Of a stretch of DNA of 18,625 bases, positions 15,062 through 18,625 are shown one piece after another. The stretch spans positions 1-18,625 of the forward strand of contig DCJV01000050.1 of NCBI GenBank assembly GCA_002320555.1. Reading direction: 5' to 3'. Made by a program: the position numbers and the translations under genes. This DNA comes from Ruminococcaceae bacterium UBA1691 (GTDB lineage Bacteria > Bacillota > Clostridia > Oscillospirales > Acutalibacteraceae). The notes beneath the pieces are model-generated. The model did not search any database, was not told the DNA's origin, and saw nothing but the letters and a program-made list of their open reading frames with translations. Each line of letters begins with the position of its first letter. Positions within the stretch are counted from its first letter, which is position 1.

Positions 15062-16252
15062 ATGAACGCACTGAACAAAAAAACGATCGAGGATATCGAC
15101 GTAGCAGGTAAAAAAGTACTCGTTCGCTGCGACTTCAACGTACCGCTTAAAGACGGTGAAATCACCAGCGACAAGCGCATTGTCTCGTCCCTTCCCACGA
15201 TCCAATATCTGCTCGACCACAATGCCAAGGTCATCCTCTGCTCTCACCTTGGCCGCCCGAAGGGCGAGGTCAATCCCGAATTTTCACTCGCTCCTGTGGC
15301 AAAGCGTCTTTCCGAGCTGCTGGGCAAGGAAGTAAAAATGGCTGCAGACGTGGTCGGCGAGAGCGCGCAGTCGCTTGCCTCCTCCCTGCAGGAGGGCGAA
15401 GCGATGCTGCTGGAAAACGTCCGCTTTGAAAAGGGAGAAACCAAAAACGATCCCGAGCTGAGCAAGAAATTCGCTGCTTTGGCCGATATCTTTGTCAACG
15501 ACGCCTTCGGCTCCGCGCACCGCGCGCACTGCTCCACAACTGGCGTTGCCGACCATCTTCCGGCCGTGTGCGGCTATCTGATCCAGAAGGAAATCTCCGT
15601 CATGGGCGGCGCGCTTGCTGATCCGAAGCGTCCGTTCGTCGCCATCCTCGGCGGCGCGAAGGTTTCCGATAAGATCGGCGTGATCACCAACCTCATCGAC
15701 AAGGTCGATACCCTCATCATCGGCGGCGGCATGGCCTACACCTTCTTTAGAGCGCTCGGCCATCCGATCGGCACCTCCATCTGCGAGGAGGATAAAGTCG
15801 ACCTTGCAGGTGAAATGATGCAGAAGGCCAAGGAGAAAGGCGTTAAGTTCCTCATCCCGGTCGACAACAAGGTCGGCAAGGAATACAAGCCGGATACGGA
15901 GGCCATGGTAGTCGATTCTGACGACCTGCCGGACGGCTGGATGGGCCTTGATATCGGGCCGCGCACAGAGCAGCTCTTTGCGGATGCGATCAAGGGCGCG
16001 GGCACTGTTGTATGGAATGGCCCGATGGGTGTTTCTGAGTGGGAGAATTTCGCGAGCGGTACCATCGCGGTGGCAAAAGCGGTTGCAGACAGCGGCGCGA
16101 TCTCCATCATTGGCGGCGGCGATTCCGCGGCGGCAGTGCAGAAGCTCGGCTTTGCCGATAAGATGACGCACATCTCCACCGGCGGCGGCGCTTCCCTCGA
16201 ATTCCTCGAGGGGAAGGAGCTGCCCGGCATCGCATGCCTCAACGATAAATAA
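15062..16252 (+). CDS. pgk: Phosphoglycerate kinase
   Basis: Phosphoglycerate kinase transfers the acyl phosphate of 1,3-bisphosphoglycerate to ADP, giving 3-phosphoglycerate and ATP in lower glycolysis. The 396-residue product is full length. The substrate-binding RCDFNVP (22-28) and SHLGRPKG (61-68) lie in the N-terminal lobe. GGAKVSDKIG follows mid-protein, and the nucleotide-binding lobe contains WNGPMGV and IIGGGDSAAAV. I use the ATG at 15062 with AAAGGA 10 nt upstream. An in-frame ATG at 15023 would add 13 residues that do not resemble the family. It heads the glycolytic cluster; the usual partner gapA is not in this window. Confidence 0.98.
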   Translation: MNALNKKTIEDIDVAGKKVLVRCDFNVPLKDGEITSDKRIVSSLPTIQYLLDHNAKVILCSHLGRPKGEVNPEFSLAPVAKRLSELLGKEVKMAADVVGESAQSLASSLQEGEAMLLENVRFEKGETKNDPELSKKFAALADIFVNDAFGSAHRAHCSTTGVADHLPAVCGYLIQKEISVMGGALADPKRPFVAILGGAKVSDKIGVITNLIDKVDTLIIGGGMAYTFFRALGHPIGTSICEEDKVDLAGEMMQKAKEKGVKFLIPVDNKVGKEYKPDTEAMVVDSDDLPDGWMGLDIGPRTEQLFADAIKGAGTVVWNGPMGVSEWENFASGTIAVAKAVADSGAISIIGGGDSAAAVQKLGFADKMTHISTGGGASLEFLEGKELPGIACLNDK

Positions 16253-16262
16253 GTAACTTTTC

Positions 16263-16291
16263 ACAGGGCGGAAAATCAATATCCGCCCTGT
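16263..16291 (+). other. Intercistronic hairpin between pgk and tpiA
   Basis: A perfect 10-bp GC-rich stem (16263-16272 with 16282-16291, 9-nt loop) lies 10 bp after the pgk stop. It is followed by TTGGCTGTATC, which is too poor in T for a strong terminator. It more likely acts as a partial terminator or as an mRNA 3'-end stabiliser that sets the relative amounts of pgk and tpiA message. No separate promoter for tpiA is evident in the 41 bases that remain before it. Confidence 0.65.
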
Positions 16292-16332
16292 TTGGCTGTA
16301 TCATCATCAAGAAAAAGGAGATTATAATAACT

Positions 16333-17100
16333 ATGAACAAACAGCTCCGCAAGGCCGTCATCGCCGGCAACTGGAAAATGAACAAAACCCCCTCCCAGAC
16401 CACGGCTCTGGTTGAGGAAATGAAACCCCTCGTGAAGAACGCGGGCTGCGACGTTGTCATCTGCGTGCCCTATGTGGACCTGCAGGCGGCTCTGGAGGCC
16501 ACAAAGGGCTCCAATATCAAAGTCGGCGCTGAAAACTGCCACTGGGAAAAGAGCGGCGCTTACACGGGTGAAATCTCCACAGAGATGCTCACGGAGATGG
16601 GCGTGGAATACGTCGTCATCGGCCACAGCGAGCGCCGCACCTATTTCGGCGAGACGGATGTAACCGTTCAGAAGCGTGTGCGTGCGGCACTGGATGCTGG
16701 CCTCACTGTGATTCTCTGCGTAGGCGAGACGCTTGAGCAGCGCGAGCAGGGCATCACCTTTGAAATCGTCGGCATGCAGACAAAGGTCGCCCTCGGCGGC
16801 GTTTCGAAGGACGAGCTTTCCCGCGTGATCATCGCTTACGAGCCTGTCTGGGCAATCGGCACGGGCCGCACCGCCACGGCGGAGCAGGCCAATGAAGTGA
16901 ATCACTACATCCGCACCGTTGTTGCGGGCCTGTATGACGATGCGGCGGCGGACGCTTTCGTCGTCCAGTACGGCGGCTCGATGAACGCCAAAAACGCGGC
17001 GGAGCTGCTCGCTCAGCCGGATGTTGACGGTGGCCTCATCGGCGGCGCTTCCCTGAAGGCTGCGGATTTCTCGGAGATCGTCAAAGCGGCTTCCAAATAA
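16333..17100 (+). CDS. tpiA: Triose-phosphate isomerase
   Basis: This enzyme interconverts dihydroxyacetone phosphate and glyceraldehyde 3-phosphate. The 255-residue TIM barrel is full length, with NWKMN carrying N13 and K15, the electrophile H98 in IGHSERR, the catalytic base E170 in YEPVWAIGTG, and the phosphate-binding YGGS and GGLIGGAS near the C-terminus. The AAGGAG ribosome binding site is 12 nt before the ATG, somewhat far for a highly expressed gene, with an AT-rich spacer. It follows pgk by 80 bp across a hairpin and precedes gpmI by 120 bp across a repeat region. Codon use is GC-rich and consistent with the neighbouring pgk. Confidence 0.98.
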   Translation: MNKQLRKAVIAGNWKMNKTPSQTTALVEEMKPLVKNAGCDVVICVPYVDLQAALEATKGSNIKVGAENCHWEKSGAYTGEISTEMLTEMGVEYVVIGHSERRTYFGETDVTVQKRVRAALDAGLTVILCVGETLEQREQGITFEIVGMQTKVALGGVSKDELSRVIIAYEPVWAIGTGRTATAEQANEVNHYIRTVVAGLYDDAAADAFVVQYGGSMNAKNAAELLAQPDVDGGLIGGASLKAADFSEIVKAASK

Positions 17101-17107
17101 AGATTAC

Positions 17108-17205
17108 AGCTGTCAGACGTCAGATTTCAGATATCGCATCCGGAAGCGGCGCATCTTTATGCACACTTTTTCTGCGGTCTGTTGGCTGGCGTCTGTTGTC
17201 TGATA
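17108..17205 (+). repeat. Pair of inverted 7-bp repeat arrays between tpiA and gpmI
   Basis: The left array (17108-17135) is four 7-bp units: AGCTGTC, AGACGTC, AGATTTC, AGATATC. The right array (17171-17205) is five: TCTGCGG, TCTGTTG, GCTGGCG, TCTGTTG, TCTGATA. Read on the opposite strand, the left array also becomes TCTGNNN units, so the two arrays are inverted copies of one motif around a 35-bp middle. RNA from 17107-17124 can pair with 17171-17188 with 15 of 18 positions matched, counting G-U pairs. It fills nearly the whole 120-bp gap. I do not recognise a named repeat family. Confidence 0.7.
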
Positions 17206-17220
17206 TGGAGGAACCTTTTA

Positions 17221-18625
17221 TGAAAAAACCCCTTGTCTTATGTATTATGGATGGCTTCGGCCACAATCCTTCCGATTACGGAAATGCCATCACGGCGGCG
17301 AAAACGCCCCGGCTTGACCAGCTCATGGCTGAATGCCCGATGACCTATATCGGCGCCTCCGGCATGGATGTCGGCCTGCCCGACGGGCAGATGGGCAACA
17401 GCGAGGTCGGCCACACGAATATCGGCGCAGGTCGCGTCGTCTATCAGGAGCTCACGCGCATTTCCAAATCCATTGCGGACGGCGACTTCTTTGAAAACCC
17501 CGCCCTCGTCGGCGCGGTAAAGGCCGCCATCGACAATAACGCGTCCCTTCACCTGATCGGCCTGATGTCCGACGGCGGCGTCCACAGCCATAACACGCAC
17601 CTCTGGGCGCTTGTTGAGCTTGCAAAGCGCATGGGTCTCAAAAAAGTCTATGTCCACTGTCTGCTTGACGGCCGCGATGTCCCCCCCACCTCCGGCGCGG
17701 AATTCGTAGCGGAGTGCGAGAAGAAGCTAAAAGAAATCGGCGTCGGCAAAATTGCCACGGTCATGGGCCGCTACTATGCGATGGACCGCGACAACCGCTG
17801 GGAGCGCGTGGAAAAGGCCTATGCCGCCATGGTATACGGCGAGGGGATCCTGGCAGACGACCCTGTTGCGGCGATCCGTGCTTCCTATCAGGCCGTCGAC
17901 GAAGAAGGCAAAAACATCACAGATGAATTTGTCGTCCCCACTGTCTGCTTGCAGGATACGGATGCCCGCATCAAGGCAAACGACAGCGTCATCTTTTTCA
18001 ATTTTCGCCCGGATCGCGCGCGGGAGATCACCCGCACGCTCGTCGATCCGGACTTCAGTGGATTTACGCGCAAAAACGGCTTTTTCCCGCTGCACTATGT
18101 TTGCATGACGCAGTACGACGCGACCATGCCGAATGTCGACATCGCCTTCCGGCCGGAATCTCTGGATAACACCTTCGGCGAATATCTCTCCAGCCTCGGC
18201 AAAACACAGCTTCGCATCGCGGAAACGGAAAAATACGCGCATGTCACCTTCTTTTTCAACGGCGGCGTGGAGAAAACCTTCCCCGGCGAGGATCGTGTGC
18301 TCGTCCCCTCCCCGAAGGTCGCCACCTATGACCTGCAGCCGGAGATGAGCGCGCCCGAGGTGACGGATAAGGTCGTCGAACGGATTCTCAGCGGCAAGTA
18401 CGATGTCGTAATTCTAAACTTTGCCAACTGCGACATGGTCGGCCACACCGGCGTATTCGAGGCCGCCGTCAAGGCGGTGGAAACGGTCGATACCTGCGTT
18501 GGCCGCGTTGTTGACGCGGTGGCGCAGATGGGCGGCGCAATGCTCATCACGGCGGATCATGGCAATGCAGACAAGATGTATGAGCCGGACGGCTCCCCCT
18601 TCACCGCGCATACAACGAATCCGGT
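17221..18625 (+). CDS. gpmI: 2,3-bisphosphoglycerate-independent phosphoglycerate mutase (partial)
   Basis: This enzyme converts 3-phosphoglycerate to 2-phosphoglycerate through a phosphoserine intermediate and two Mn ions. The window holds 468 codons, open to the right edge; family members are about 510 residues, so roughly 40 residues are missing. Visible landmarks are the metal-binding MDGFG (D11), the nucleophile S61 in GQMGNSEVGH, SDGGVHSH, DGRDVPP, GRYYAMDRDNRWER, FNFRPDRARE, the AlkP-fold NFANCDMVGHTG, and ITADHGNAD. The ATG has GGAGG 8 nt upstream. It continues the pgk-tpiA series on the same strand; enolase is a common next gene but lies outside the window. Confidence 0.97.

Noticed and set aside
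17108..17205. CRISPR array
   Set aside because: The units are only 7 bp, with no spacers and no cas genes nearby.

Overview
The window looks like chromosome from an anaerobic Clostridia-class Firmicute, probably of the gut Oscillospiraceae/Ruminococcaceae type. The evidence is a GC content near 60% in the core genes, strong Firmicute-style ribosome binding sites, clostridial-looking ThiC and SecA proteins, a TPP riboswitch, and a MerR/ABC efflux cassette of a kind common in this group. The genus cannot be fixed from the sequence alone. Everything from about 219 to 12260 runs on the minus strand; everything from 12588 to the right edge runs on the plus strand.

Minus-strand half, read in transcription order (right to left): secA (12260-9492) is followed by a spacer with a perfect 14-bp inverted repeat that may act as a terminator. 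Next comes a low-GC three-gene drug-efflux-type operon (MerR regulator, ABC ATPase, ABC-2 permease; 9086-6758) joined by 4-nt overlaps. A thiamine operon follows: sigma-A promoter, TPP riboswitch, intrinsic terminator, then thiC, thiM, thiE, a HAD phosphatase and thiD (6705-2247), ending in a clear terminator. Last is prfB (release factor 2, without the usual programmed frameshift) with a YdcF/SanA-like membrane protein gene behind it (2164-219). secA and prfB are commonly neighbours in Firmicutes; here about 7.4 kb of thiamine and efflux genes lie between them.

Plus-strand half: a secreted, apparently membrane-anchored metallophosphoesterase (12588-14801) whose GNHD metal motif is replaced by GDCD. 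It is followed by a lower-glycolysis cluster, pgk - tpiA - gpmI, with its own promoter; gpmI runs off the right edge. No gapA lies in the window. An intercistronic hairpin separates pgk from tpiA, and an unusual pair of oppositely oriented 7-bp repeat arrays (TCTGNNN) lies between tpiA and gpmI.

Function: the thi operon makes the pyrimidine half of thiamine de novo (ThiC, ThiD), salvages the thiazole half (ThiM) and joins them (ThiE), with an added HAD phosphatase whose substrate is unknown. TPP represses it through the riboswitch. The glycolytic genes cover 1,3-bisphosphoglycerate to 2-phosphoglycerate plus triose isomerisation. I found no CRISPR array, transposase, phage gene, rRNA or tRNA, and no convincing wholly new system. 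The points most worth checking are the heptamer arrays, the altered metallophosphoesterase active site with its large unassigned C-terminal region, the HAD gene in the thiamine operon, and the architecture of the riboswitch.
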